NCBI GenBank assembly: GCA_018713325.1
Contig: DVFJ01000035.1
Location: forward strand, 1 to 39,419
Direction: 5' to 3'
Length of the DNA: 39,419 nt
Source of the DNA: Candidatus Onthenecus intestinigallinarum
GTDB lineage: Bacteria > Bacillota > Clostridia > Christensenellales > Aristaeellaceae
The position numbers and the translations under genes were made by a program. Below are positions 17,021 through 25,150 of the stretch, piece after piece (the first letter of the stretch is position 1; each line of letters begins with the position of its first letter). The notes under the pieces were generated by a model. The model was not told where the DNA came from. It ran no database searches and saw nothing but the letters and a program-made list of their open reading frames with translations.

Positions 17021-17049
17021 ATGATAGCACAGCGCGCGATGTTTTGCAA
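17021..17049 (-). promoter_or_regulatory. Promoter of the serS T-box leader
   Basis: On the minus strand TTGCAA (17044-17049) and TATCAT (17021-17026) are exactly 17 bases apart, placing the start of transcription near 17014, just upstream of T-box stem I. The hisC promoter is strikingly similar. Confidence 0.7.
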
Positions 17050-17067
17050 GCGGCATCGGCGTTTTTC

Positions 17068-19266
17068 TCACCCGTCCGCGCCGTTTCCACGCCCATACAG
17101 GCTTCGGTATCTGCCGGGCGACATGCCCACCTCCGCCTTGAACATGCGCCCGAAGTTGGACGCGCGGCTGTAGCCGAGCCGGGAGGCGACCTCCTCCAGC
17201 GGAATCGTCTCGTCCGTCAGCAGCTCGAACGCGCGGATGAGCTTCTGCTGGTTGACGTAGGTCGAGAACGTCTGGTGGAACGTGCGCTTGAACAGGTGGC
17301 TGAACGCGGACTCGGACAGGCCGAACGCCTCGGAGGTCGTATAGATCGAAAAGTCCGGATCGAGCAGCCGCTCGTCGATGTAGAGCAGCACGTCCTGCGG
17401 CAGCTGGCGCTGGCGCGTCGCGTCCGGCCGGGGCATGCCCGCCATGACCGCCTCCGCCGCGCCGCGCAGCAGCGACTCCATCCGCCGGGCGTCGCCCACG
17501 CGCCCGCGCGCCAGCGGGTTGAGCTTCTCCAGCGTCTTGGCGTCCAGGCCGCCCTGCCCCTCCAGCGCCTCGCACAGCATGCACAGCGCCTCGACCGTCA
17601 GGGCGCGCCGCTCGCCCAGGGAGCGGCGCTCGTCGTTCAGGCAGCCGCACAGGTTCGACACGGCCATGCGCAGCCACTCCGCCTGGCAGGCGCTCAGGCT
17701 GTCGGCCAGCTCGTCCAGCGCGTGCGCGCCAAAGGAGGTCTCGGCGGCCGTCTCCAGCCGCGGGTCGTCCACGCAGACGAGCGCGCCCCCGTCCAGCTGG
17801 CGCAGCGCGTGCAGCTTCTGCAGCAGCTGCGCGTAGAGATCCGGCAGCTCGCGCCACTGGCGGCAAAGCGGCGCATGGCAGATGCGTCCGTCTCCGGCCG
17901 CTGCGCCCAGGCAGCGCAGCGCCTCCTCCTGCGTCGCGTCCGCGCCGCACACGGCCAGCAGCACGTCGTACCCGCCCAGGGCCGTCTGGCGGAAGCGGAA
18001 CAGCCGCTCCGCCCCCTCGCCCGCGCGCGGCGCGTCCTCCGCGCCGGGCAGACACAGCGCCAGCAGGCAGGCGCAGGGCCTGGAGAACGGCTCCATCTTC
18101 TCCATGCGCTCGGCCATGGCCTCGCGCTCGCCCGGCGCGCTGGCCAGGAAGCGCTGCACGATCGCGTCCTCGAGCAGGGCGCGGGACTGGCGCATGTCCT
18201 CCGTCAGCGCCGCGTTCACGCTGATGAGACTGTGGAAGCGCTCCTGCAGCAGCTCGCTGTCGCGTCCCTTGGCGCGCAGATCCACGCCGACGCTGCTGGC
18301 CAGCTGCCGCACGGGCTGGTAGTTCCACCGGGAGAGCAGCAGCGCCGCCAGGAGCGCCACGCCGCAGGCGGCCGCCAGGAACAGCAGCGCCGTCAGCCGC
18401 AGGCCCTGCAGCTCGGCGTACAGGGCGTCCGGCCCGCACAGCACGCCGTAATGGACGCCGTACAGATCCGAGGCCGCCATGTACAGCGCGCGGCCGTCCT
18501 CCAGGCGCACGACCTCGCCCGCGGCGGCGGCGGCGAGCGCCGCGCCCTCCAGCGCGCCGGTCTGTCCGTCGTCCGTGGAGAAGAGGATCTGCTCGCCGTC
18601 GGCGATGAAGAGCGTCTCGTCCTCCCAGGAGCGCTTCAGCTCCTCGGCGATGTCGCTGGCCTTGAGGAGCACCAGCACCGTCCCGTAGGGCCGGCTGCCG
18701 CTGGCGACGGTGATGGAAAAGGGCAGCACCGCAATCCGGCTGGCCTGCGCCGACTGGCGCAGGGTGTCCGCGGGGTACAGCGTCAGCCGCCGGCTCTGCG
18801 GCGGCGTCAGCGCGTCCAGCAGCGCCTGGTGATCCATCCCGTCCAGCATCCAGACCGTCTCTCCAAAGCTCTCCAGTGCCACCATGCCGCTGCCGCAGAC
18901 GATCCACTCCATGCCCTGCACGTAGTAAAACGTCATGTACACGTCGTTGAGCATGGAGTTGAACAGCTTCACCATCTCGCTGGCCTCGTACAGCGCCATG
19001 CCTCCCCCGCTGAGCGCGTAGGGGCGAAGCGTATCCTCCTTCTCGATCATCAGGGCCGCCTGATAGACCTGATCCAGCAGCTTGTCCATCGCCTGCGCGG
19101 TCTGCTCCAGCGCGTTGGCGCGCCGCTGCTCGACGCGCTCGTAGACGGAGCGAAGCTCCTGGGGGTAGAACAGGCAGAAGGCCGTCCCCATGCTCAGCAG
19201 CGCCATGACGACCAGGGAGGCGAGCGCCCGGAAGTAAATGGACTGCCTGCGCCCGCCTCCGATCAT
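17068..19266 (-). CDS. Membrane-bound AraC-family regulator (second)
   Basis: A 732-residue protein with the same plan as the 7963-10200 regulator: membrane segment at about residues 11-33, extracellular sensor of about 255 residues, second membrane segment near 289-311, linker, and a C-terminal AraC-type helix-turn-helix pair (SIYTTSEAFGLSESAFSHLFKR, then LGYSRASNFGRMFKAEVGMSPGRYR). It is divergent from the 19563-25089 sugar operon and presumably activates it after sensing an external sugar. AGGAGGAGG lies 8 bases before the ATG. The linker is unusually rich in Ala, Leu, Arg and Cys. No terminator is visible after the stop at 17068, so reads may run into the serS leader, where the T-box terminator would stop them. 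Confidence 0.9.
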   Translation of the reverse strand: MIGGGRRQSIYFRALASLVVMALLSMGTAFCLFYPQELRSVYERVEQRRANALEQTAQAMDKLLDQVYQAALMIEKEDTLRPYALSGGGMALYEASEMVKLFNSMLNDVYMTFYYVQGMEWIVCGSGMVALESFGETVWMLDGMDHQALLDALTPPQSRRLTLYPADTLRQSAQASRIAVLPFSITVASGSRPYGTVLVLLKASDIAEELKRSWEDETLFIADGEQILFSTDDGQTGALEGAALAAAAAGEVVRLEDGRALYMAASDLYGVHYGVLCGPDALYAELQGLRLTALLFLAAACGVALLAALLLSRWNYQPVRQLASSVGVDLRAKGRDSELLQERFHSLISVNAALTEDMRQSRALLEDAIVQRFLASAPGEREAMAERMEKMEPFSRPCACLLALCLPGAEDAPRAGEGAERLFRFRQTALGGYDVLLAVCGADATQEEALRCLGAAAGDGRICHAPLCRQWRELPDLYAQLLQKLHALRQLDGGALVCVDDPRLETAAETSFGAHALDELADSLSACQAEWLRMAVSNLCGCLNDERRSLGERRALTVEALCMLCEALEGQGGLDAKTLEKLNPLARGRVGDARRMESLLRGAAEAVMAGMPRPDATRQRQLPQDVLLYIDERLLDPDFSIYTTSEAFGLSESAFSHLFKRTFHQTFSTYVNQQKLIRAFELLTDETIPLEEVASRLGYSRASNFGRMFKAEVGMSPGRYRSLYGRGNGADG

Positions 19267-19310
19267 CGGCCCCGCCTCCTCCTGTTTGTAGAAAATCGCC
19301 AGATTCTTTG

Positions 19311-19340
19311 ATTATATATCGTACCCCCTCCCCACGTCAA
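19311..19340 (-). promoter_or_regulatory. Promoter of the second AraC-type regulator
   Basis: On the minus strand TTGACG (19335-19340) and TATAAT (19311-19316) are 18 bases apart, about 45 bases before the ATG. Confidence 0.7.
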
Positions 19341-19391
19341 TATGGGCGGCCTGCTCAATAAATGTGAGCCGAAGTCAAACATTCAATTTTT

Positions 19392-19444
19392 GATTTCTTG
19401 CCGATTTTTTGTGCGGAAAAGAGGTTTTCATATGCGATTTCACG
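19392..19444 (+). promoter_or_regulatory. Phased GATTT repeats, likely activator sites
   Basis: GATTTCTTG (19392), GATTTTTTG (19403) and GATTTCACG (19436) are spaced 11 and 33 bases, i.e. one and three helical turns, and end just upstream of the -35 of the sugar operon. AraC-type activators commonly bind such direct repeats. Assignment to the divergent regulator is inference. Confidence 0.4.
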
Positions 19445-19453
19445 CATTGAGCC

Positions 19454-19482
19454 TTTACGAATTCAGCTACTTCGCATAAAAT
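19454..19482 (+). promoter_or_regulatory. Promoter of the second sugar transport operon
   Basis: TTTACG (19454-19459) and TAAAAT (19477-19482) are 17 bases apart, about 80 bases before the first permease start. Confidence 0.6.
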
Positions 19483-19562
19483 GGGCTCAGCATTCAGGAC
19501 GGCACGCATCGCAGGCGCACCCTCCGGCGCGCCCGCCGCGCCCCACAGAAAGGATTGATTTC

Positions 19563-20519
19563 ATGTCCTCTTCCCTGCGCGCGCCGGTTCTCCGGCCCCG
19601 AAAGTCCTTCGGGCAGAGGCTCCGCCTCGACCTGTCCCGGCACTGGGCGCTCTACCTGCTGGTGGCGCCGGCCGTGGCGGTGATTGCGGTCTTCTCCTAC
19701 GCGCCCATGTACGGCGTCGTCATTGCCTTCAAGAACTTCCGGCCGGCGTTCGGCATTCTGGACAGCCCATGGGTGGGCCTTCGCAACTTCGAGCGCTTCT
19801 TCTCCTCCTATCAGTTTACGAACATCCTGACCAACACGCTGGGCATCAGCCTGTACTCCATCGCGGCGTGCTTCCCGGCGCCGGTCATCCTGGCGCTGAT
19901 GATGAACCAGGTGCGCAACAAGGGCCGCCAGCGGGCGATCCAGACGATCACGTACATGCCGCACTTCATCTCCGTCATCGTCGTGTCCGGCATGATCCTG
20001 ACCTTTCTGAACGTCAACACGGGCCTGTACGGCCACCTGATGCGCGCGCTGGGCGTCGCGCAGCCGACGGATCTGCTGGCCAGCAAGAACCTGTTCAGCA
20101 CCATCTACGTGCTCTCCGACGTGTGGCAGCACACGGGCTGGGACAGCATCATCTACATGGCGGCGCTCTCGGCCATCGACCCCTCGCTGTACGAGGCGGC
20201 CAAGGTGGACGGCGCCAGCGAGTGGGACAAGATCCTGCACATCGAGATCCCCGCGCTTGTGCCCACGATGGTCATCCTGCTGATCCTGCGCGCCGGCGGC
20301 CTGATGAACGTCGGGTTCGACAAGGTGTTCCTGCTGCAGAACGGCCTGAACCTGGACCGCTCGGAGGTCATCTCGACCTACGTGTACAAGGTCGGCCTGA
20401 TCAACCAGCAGTACAGCTTCTCGGCGGCGGTCAACCTGTTCAACACGGTGGTCAACTTCGCCATGCTCGCGCTCGTCAATCAGATTGCGCGCCGCGTCGG
20501 CGAGACCAGCCTGTGGTAA
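19563..20519 (+). CDS. Sugar ABC transporter permease, LplB/YteP type
   Basis: A 318-residue permease, first gene of the second sugar operon. It has the first membrane segment (ALYLLVAPAVAVIAVF), AFKNFRP, WVGLRNFERFF, TYMPHFISVIVV, the ATPase-contact loop EAAKVDGAS...IP and the C-terminal GETSLW shared with the 6832-7776 paralogue. The ATG at 19563 has AAAGGA 8 bases upstream; the frame is open further up but would run through the promoter. It overlaps nothing and is followed after 14 bases by its partner permease, whose ribosome site overlaps this gene's stop codon. Like the first operon, no ATPase gene is present. Confidence 0.93.
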   Translation: MSSSLRAPVLRPRKSFGQRLRLDLSRHWALYLLVAPAVAVIAVFSYAPMYGVVIAFKNFRPAFGILDSPWVGLRNFERFFSSYQFTNILTNTLGISLYSIAACFPAPVILALMMNQVRNKGRQRAIQTITYMPHFISVIVVSGMILTFLNVNTGLYGHLMRALGVAQPTDLLASKNLFSTIYVLSDVWQHTGWDSIIYMAALSAIDPSLYEAAKVDGASEWDKILHIEIPALVPTMVILLILRAGGLMNVGFDKVFLLQNGLNLDRSEVISTYVYKVGLINQQYSFSAAVNLFNTVVNFAMLALVNQIARRVGETSLW

Positions 20520-20533
20520 AGGAGGCGTTTCCC

Positions 20534-21427
20534 GTGAAAATTCAACAGTCCAGGGCGGACCGGGCCATCCACGCGCTGATCTCGCTGGCGCTGGCGCTGA
20601 TCGTGCTCGTGACGGTCTATCCGATCTACTTTGTCATCATCGCCTCCGTGAGCGACTCCAGCGCCGTCGCCAACGGCCAGGTCTGGCTCTATCCCAGGGA
20701 GCTGTACCTGGAGGGCTACAAGCGCATCTTCGAGTACGAGGACCTGTGGCGCGGCTACCGGAACACCATCTTCTACGCGGCCGGCGGCACGGCGCTCTCC
20801 CTGCTGGTGACCATCAGCGGCGCCTACGTCATGTCGCGCCGGGAGTGCATGCTCAACCGCCCGCTCATGGTCTACTTCACCATTCCGATGTTCTTCTCCG
20901 GCGGCCTGATCCCCACCTACCTGCTGATCAGCTCTCTGGGGCTGCTGAACAATCCGCTGGTGCTCATCCTGCCGGGATGCTTTGGCATCTACAACATGAT
21001 CATCGCGCGCACGTTCTTCCAAAGCTCCATCCCCGGCGAGCTGCGCGACGCGGCGTTCATCGACGGGTGCGGCGAATGCGGCTTCTTCGTGCGCATCGCG
21101 CTGCCGCTGTCCAAGGCGATCATCTCCGTCATCGGCCTGTATGTGGCCGTGGCCATCTGGAACGACTACTTCTCCGCGCTCATCTACATCACGGACCGCG
21201 AGTACATCCCGCTGCAGCTCGTGCTGCGCGAGATCCTCATCAGCAACTCGTTCGACACCCGCTCCGCCGGCGGCGGCATCACCAACTCCGCCCTGGAGCA
21301 GCAGCGCCTGCGCGACCTGGTCAAGTACTGCGTGATGGTCGTCTCGACGCTGCCCGTCATCTGTATTTATCCGTTCATCCAAAAATACTTTGAAAAGGGG
21401 GTCATGATCGGTTCCATCAAGGGATAA
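20534..21427 (+). CDS. Sugar ABC transporter permease, LplC/YtcP type
   Basis: A 297-residue membrane protein starting at a GTG (VKIQQSRADR). AAAGGAGG at 20518-20525 lies 8 bases upstream and overlaps the preceding stop codon, which decides this start over the long upstream open frame. Features are a first membrane segment near residues 13-37, FTIPMFFSGGLIPTYLL, the loop DAAFIDGCGECGFFVRIALP and the family-typical end IQKYFEKGVMIGSIKG. It should form the translocation pore with the 19563-20519 product. The downstream binding protein begins 46 bases later. Confidence 0.93.
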   Translation: MKIQQSRADRAIHALISLALALIVLVTVYPIYFVIIASVSDSSAVANGQVWLYPRELYLEGYKRIFEYEDLWRGYRNTIFYAAGGTALSLLVTISGAYVMSRRECMLNRPLMVYFTIPMFFSGGLIPTYLLISSLGLLNNPLVLILPGCFGIYNMIIARTFFQSSIPGELRDAAFIDGCGECGFFVRIALPLSKAIISVIGLYVAVAIWNDYFSALIYITDREYIPLQLVLREILISNSFDTRSAGGGITNSALEQQRLRDLVKYCVMVVSTLPVICIYPFIQKYFEKGVMIGSIKG

Positions 21428-21473
21428 ACGGATGGATGGTCTCAAGCGACATCGACAAGGAGGTTTTCTTCGC

Positions 21474-23009
21474 ATGAAAAAGAACAGACTGATCGCCCTG
21501 GCGCTGTGCGCGGTTCTGCTGCTGAGCCTGACCGTCTCCTTCGCCGCGGCCGAGGAGGACGTGCCCACCTTCCGCATCATCGTCAGCGCCAACGTCAACA
21601 CGGACGACCTGAACGAAAACGAGTTCCTCAAGGATCTGGCGGAGCAGGCCGGCGTGCGCATCGAGTACGAATGCGTATACACCGACTGGGATACCCGCAA
21701 GTCCGTGCTGCTCACCAGCGGCGACCTGCCCGACGCCTTCATCGGCTGGAACGTGCTCTCCAACAGCGAGGTGAGCTACAACCTGCCGCTGTTCGCCAAC
21801 CTGGGCGAGCTGATCTCCGAGGAGGCGACGCCCAATCTCTACGCCGCGCTGGAGAGCGACCCCACCTACCGCGACGCCTGCTCCGACCTGGACGGCAACA
21901 TCTACTACCTGAGCGACCGCATGCCCTTCCGCCCGTCGACCTACGCGTCCTTCCTCATCAACAAGACCTGGCTGGACAAGCTGGGCCTGGAGGTGCCTGA
22001 GACGCTCGAGGAGCTGGAGGAGGTGCTCATCGCCTTCCGCGATCGGGATCCCAACGGCAACGGCGAGCAGGACGAGCTGCCCCTCTACATGAACCTGTCC
22101 GGCGACGAGGCGTGGTCCATCGCCGCGTTCATGGGCGCGTTCGGCTGCTCCGGCAGCATCACGAACTACTTCGCGCTGGACGGCGACACCGTCGTCTACC
22201 AGCCGCTGACCGAGAACTTTAAGGAGTTCATGACCTGGATCGCGCACCTGCGGGAGGAGAACCTGATGCCCGCAGAGCTGGCGACCGTGGACGACAGCCA
22301 GTTCAACGCGCGCCTGTCCAACGAGACGCCCATCGTCGGCATGACCACCCTGTGGGACAAGTCCCCGATCGGCGCCGCCTACCAGGATGAGTACATCGCC
22401 ATCGCGCCGATGGCCGGCCCCAACGGCGACCGCGGCGTCGCCTCCAACATCGCCATCTCCGCCTACGACTGCGTGCCCAAGTTCGTCATGAGCGCCGACT
22501 GCGAGAACAAGGAAGCCCTCATGCGCTTCATCGACCTGTGCTTCATCCCCGAGAACGGGGTGCAGTGCTTCTACGGCCCGATCGGCACCGTGCTGGAGGA
22601 GACCGAGGACGGCCTGATCATGGTCGATCCGCCGGAAGGCATGACCTGGAACAGCTGGAAGTACAAGTACGCCGTCAACGGCGGCTGGCCGGTGCTGGGC
22701 GACGAGACCTTTGAGGCGCTCTTCGCCGAGGTGCCCGAGTCCGACAGCGCCAAGCTGGAGATGGTGGCCGTCAACGAGCCCTACCAGAACACCAACACGC
22801 TGCCCAAGCTCAAGTTCACCCCGGAGGAGACCGACGAGCTGTCCATCGTCCAGACCGACGTGGACACCTACGTGACCAAGAAGATGACCGAGTGGTTCGC
22901 CAACGGCGGCGTTGAGGAGGAATGGGACACCTACCTCCAGGAGCTGCACAACATGGGTGTGGACACCTATGTCAGCATCTATCAGGCCGCCTACGACCGC
23001 CAGAAGTAA
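21474..23009 (+). CDS. Extracellular sugar-binding protein of an ABC transporter
   Basis: A 511-residue binding protein of the LplA type. The signal peptide MKKNRLIALALCAVLLLSL is followed by SFAAAEE, a good signal peptidase I site after A26. The only Cys (C12) has Leu at -1 and does not fit a lipobox, so this protein seems to lack a lipid anchor, unlike the 4335-5897 homologue. Mature-part motifs typical of the family include VLLTSGDLPDAFIGWN and the Asp/Asn-rich loop DRDPNGNGEQDELP, which resembles a calcium-binding loop. AAGGAGG lies 10 bases before the ATG. The ligand is unknown; the downstream isomerase and dehydrogenase suggest a sugar or sugar acid. Confidence 0.92.
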   Translation: MKKNRLIALALCAVLLLSLTVSFAAAEEDVPTFRIIVSANVNTDDLNENEFLKDLAEQAGVRIEYECVYTDWDTRKSVLLTSGDLPDAFIGWNVLSNSEVSYNLPLFANLGELISEEATPNLYAALESDPTYRDACSDLDGNIYYLSDRMPFRPSTYASFLINKTWLDKLGLEVPETLEELEEVLIAFRDRDPNGNGEQDELPLYMNLSGDEAWSIAAFMGAFGCSGSITNYFALDGDTVVYQPLTENFKEFMTWIAHLREENLMPAELATVDDSQFNARLSNETPIVGMTTLWDKSPIGAAYQDEYIAIAPMAGPNGDRGVASNIAISAYDCVPKFVMSADCENKEALMRFIDLCFIPENGVQCFYGPIGTVLEETEDGLIMVDPPEGMTWNSWKYKYAVNGGWPVLGDETFEALFAEVPESDSAKLEMVAVNEPYQNTNTLPKLKFTPEETDELSIVQTDVDTYVTKKMTEWFANGGVEEEWDTYLQELHNMGVDTYVSIYQAAYDRQK

Positions 23010-23022
23010 GCCCCGCTTCACG

Positions 23023-23050
23023 GCGCCCTGCGCGAGCGCGCAGGGCGCTT
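23023..23050 (+). promoter_or_regulatory. Intercistronic hairpin after the binding-protein gene
   Basis: Perfect 11-bp arms GCGCCCTGCGC (23023-23033) and GCGCAGGGCGC (23038-23048) with a GAGC loop begin 13 bases after the stop codon; TTTCTCTC follows. It is probably a partial terminator or mRNA 3'-end stabiliser that lowers expression of the two enzyme genes relative to the transporter. Confidence 0.65.
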
Positions 23051-23102
23051 TCTCTCGGCAGACGCTGAAAGGACGCAAAAGACGGAAAGGATCTTGCGAT
23101 AT

Positions 23103-23984
23103 ATGGACATCCGCATCGGCACCATCGTCAACGCCAAGCCCGCGCTCGACCTGATTCCCCCGCTGGCCGCGCACGGCTTCGAATGCTTTGAAATCACCTT
23201 TGGAGAGTCCACCGCCGCCTTCGACCTGCCCGACATGGCCGCCCGCGTGCAGGACGCGCTGGCCGAGAGCGGCGCGGGCATCTCCAGCCTGGGCGTGTAC
23301 GCCAACGTGCTGGACGGCACCGGCATCCACGCGGACGCCCTGCGCAGCCTGCAGGAGGCCGTCGACTGCGCGCACCTGTTCGGCTGCGGCATTGTCAGCT
23401 GCTTTGCGGGCCGCGTGCCCGGCGCGTCCGTGGAGGACTCGCTGCCGCGCTTCAAGGAGGTCTTTACGCCCCTGGTGCGCCGCGCGGCGGACCGCGGCGT
23501 GCGCATCGTGCTGGAGAACTGCTCCATGGGCGACAGCTGGCGCAGCGGCGGCTGGAACATTGCGATCAACCCCACCGCGTGGGAGATGCTCTTCAACGAA
23601 GTGCCGGACGAGGCGCTGGGCCTGGAGTGGGAGCCCGCGCACCAACTGACCGCGCTGATCGACCCCATCCCGCAGCTGCGCAAGTGGGCCGGCCGCGTCT
23701 ATCACGTGCATGGCAAGGACGCCACCATCGCCTGGGACGTCATCCGCGAGTGCGGCATCAACAACCGGGTGCCCTACCGCTGGGACCGCACGCCCGGCTT
23801 TGGCGACACGAACTGGAACGATGTGCTCACCATTTTGCGCATGAATGGCTACCAGGGCGACGTGGACATTGAAGGCTACCACGACCCGGTCTACAGCAAC
23901 GCACAATGGGAGTGGACCTCGCAGTTGCGCGCGCTCACCTACCTCAAGCAGTGCCGCGGCGGCGAACGGGAGCTGCGCCTGTAA
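23103..23984 (+). CDS. Sugar phosphate isomerase/epimerase (xylose isomerase-like TIM barrel)
   Basis: A 293-residue soluble protein of the AP-endonuclease-2/xylose-isomerase-like barrel superfamily. Barrel motifs are IRIGTIVN at the start, LGVYANV, VLENC (acidic metal ligand), LGLEWEPAH, YHVHGKD and a final VDIEGYHDP. The Glu, Asp/His and His-x-Lys-Asp positions match the divalent-metal site used for ketose/aldose isomerisation or epimerisation. The ATG at 23103 (AAAGGA 11 bases upstream) is preferred; an in-frame TTG at 23094 is only 2 bases from the same site. It follows the binding-protein gene and precedes an Idh/MocA-type dehydrogenase, a common pair in inositol or rare-sugar catabolism. 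The precise substrate is unknown. Confidence 0.85.
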   Translation: MDIRIGTIVNAKPALDLIPPLAAHGFECFEITFGESTAAFDLPDMAARVQDALAESGAGISSLGVYANVLDGTGIHADALRSLQEAVDCAHLFGCGIVSCFAGRVPGASVEDSLPRFKEVFTPLVRRAADRGVRIVLENCSMGDSWRSGGWNIAINPTAWEMLFNEVPDEALGLEWEPAHQLTALIDPIPQLRKWAGRVYHVHGKDATIAWDVIRECGINNRVPYRWDRTPGFGDTNWNDVLTILRMNGYQGDVDIEGYHDPVYSNAQWEWTSQLRALTYLKQCRGGERELRL

Positions 23985-24024
23985 GGCCTGCGGCATGCAT
24001 GCACATGTGAAAGGACGGTTCATC

Positions 24025-25089
24025 ATGGAAAAGCTGAACATCGCCGTCATCGGCTGCGGCAACATCTTCCGCTGCGCCCACCTGCCCGCCTATCATGCGA
24101 TGGAGGACGTACGCGTGGTCGCCCTGTGCGACATCCTGCCTGAGCGCACGCAGCGCTACGCGCCCGAATTTCCGGACGCGCAGTGCTACACGGACTACGA
24201 GCAGATCCTGCGCCGTGCGGACGTCGACGCCGTGGACATCTGCACGCCCAACGACCTGCACGCGCCCATCGCCTGCGCCGCGCTGCGCGCGGGCAAGCAC
24301 GTGTTCTGCGAAAAGCCGGACGCCATCTCGCCCGAGCTGGCACAGCAGATGCAGCAGACCGCCCAGGCCTGCGGCCGGACGCTGATGGTCATGCGCAACA
24401 ACCGCTTTGTGCCCGCCTCCCGCTTTGCGCGCAGCTACATCCAGTCCGGCGCGGCCGGCGACATCTACGCCGCACACTGCGCCTGGCAGCGCCGCCGCGG
24501 CATCCCCGGCAAGGGCGGCTGGTTCACCACCAGGGCGCGCTCCGGCGGCGGCCCGCTCATCGATCTGGGCGTGCACATGATCGACCTGGCGCTGTGGCTG
24601 ATGGGCAATCCCAAGCCCGTCTCCGTCACCGGCTGCACCTACTCAAAGTTCGCGGACAGCACGCTGGCCGACAGCGACAACGCCGCCTTCGGCGACGCGC
24701 AGGAGGCGGGCTCCTACGACGTGGAGGACCTGGCGATGGGCTTTGTGCGCCTGGACAATGGCGCCTGCCTGACGATCGAGTTCTCCTGGGCGTCCAACGT
24801 CGAGCGCGAGCGCCGCTTCGTCGAGCTGTATGGCACGAAGGCGGGCCTGAAGTGGGAGGACGAGGCGCTCTCTCTCTTTGAGGAGCGCAACGGCGCGCTG
24901 GTGGATGCCAGGCCCTGCCTGCCCAGGGTCCCCGGCAATTACGGCCACGAGCAGAACCTGCGCAACTTCGCGGACGTGCTGCTGCACGGCGCGCAGCCGT
25001 GCTACGTGCCCCAGCAGGGCGTGGACATGGTGCGCCTGCTGTGCGCGCTGTATGAGAGCGCGAGAACGGGCCGCGAGGTGCGGCTGTAA
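24025..25089 (+). CDS. Gfo/Idh/MocA-family oxidoreductase
   Basis: A 354-residue NAD(P)-dependent sugar dehydrogenase-like enzyme. The N-terminal Rossmann fold has the dinucleotide motif VIGCGNIFRCAHLP, followed by VDICTPNDLH and the family signature GKHVFCEKP, whose Lys is catalytic. The C-terminal alpha/beta domain contains GGGPLIDLGVHMIDLALWLMG, where D and H of DLGVHMID are the usual active-site pair. The ATG at 24025 has AAAGGA 9 bases upstream. It is the last gene of the second sugar operon and ends before a strong terminator. With the isomerase upstream it may oxidise and remodel the imported sugar; the substrate cannot be read from sequence. Confidence 0.92.
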   Translation: MEKLNIAVIGCGNIFRCAHLPAYHAMEDVRVVALCDILPERTQRYAPEFPDAQCYTDYEQILRRADVDAVDICTPNDLHAPIACAALRAGKHVFCEKPDAISPELAQQMQQTAQACGRTLMVMRNNRFVPASRFARSYIQSGAAGDIYAAHCAWQRRRGIPGKGGWFTTRARSGGGPLIDLGVHMIDLALWLMGNPKPVSVTGCTYSKFADSTLADSDNAAFGDAQEAGSYDVEDLAMGFVRLDNGACLTIEFSWASNVERERRFVELYGTKAGLKWEDEALSLFEERNGALVDARPCLPRVPGNYGHEQNLRNFADVLLHGAQPCYVPQQGVDMVRLLCALYESARTGREVRL

Positions 25090-25097
25090 CGCCCCCT

Positions 25098-25150
25098 GCG
25101 ACAAAAGCGCCGGCCGTCCCTTGCGGGAACGGCCGGCGCCCTTTTGTCGC
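25098..25150. terminator. Bidirectional terminator between convergent genes
   Basis: A long stem with outer arms GCGACAAAAG and CTTTTGTCGC encloses a GC-rich inner stem (GCGCCGGCCGTCCC with GGGAACGGCCGGCGC, loop TTGC). Both strands read CTTTTGTCGC after the GC stem. It serves the oxidoreductase (plus) and S9 peptidase (minus) genes. Confidence 0.88.

Noticed and set aside
14749..19311. Plus-strand open frame of about 1520 codons across serS and the second AraC regulator
   Set aside because: Antisense to the dipeptidase, serS, T-box and regulator; low-complexity translation, no motif and no ribosome site.
19398..19562. Longer N-terminus for the second LplB-type permease
   Set aside because: The extension would be translated from the promoter and -10 region and has no conserved residues; the ATG at 19563 has a ribosome site at good spacing.
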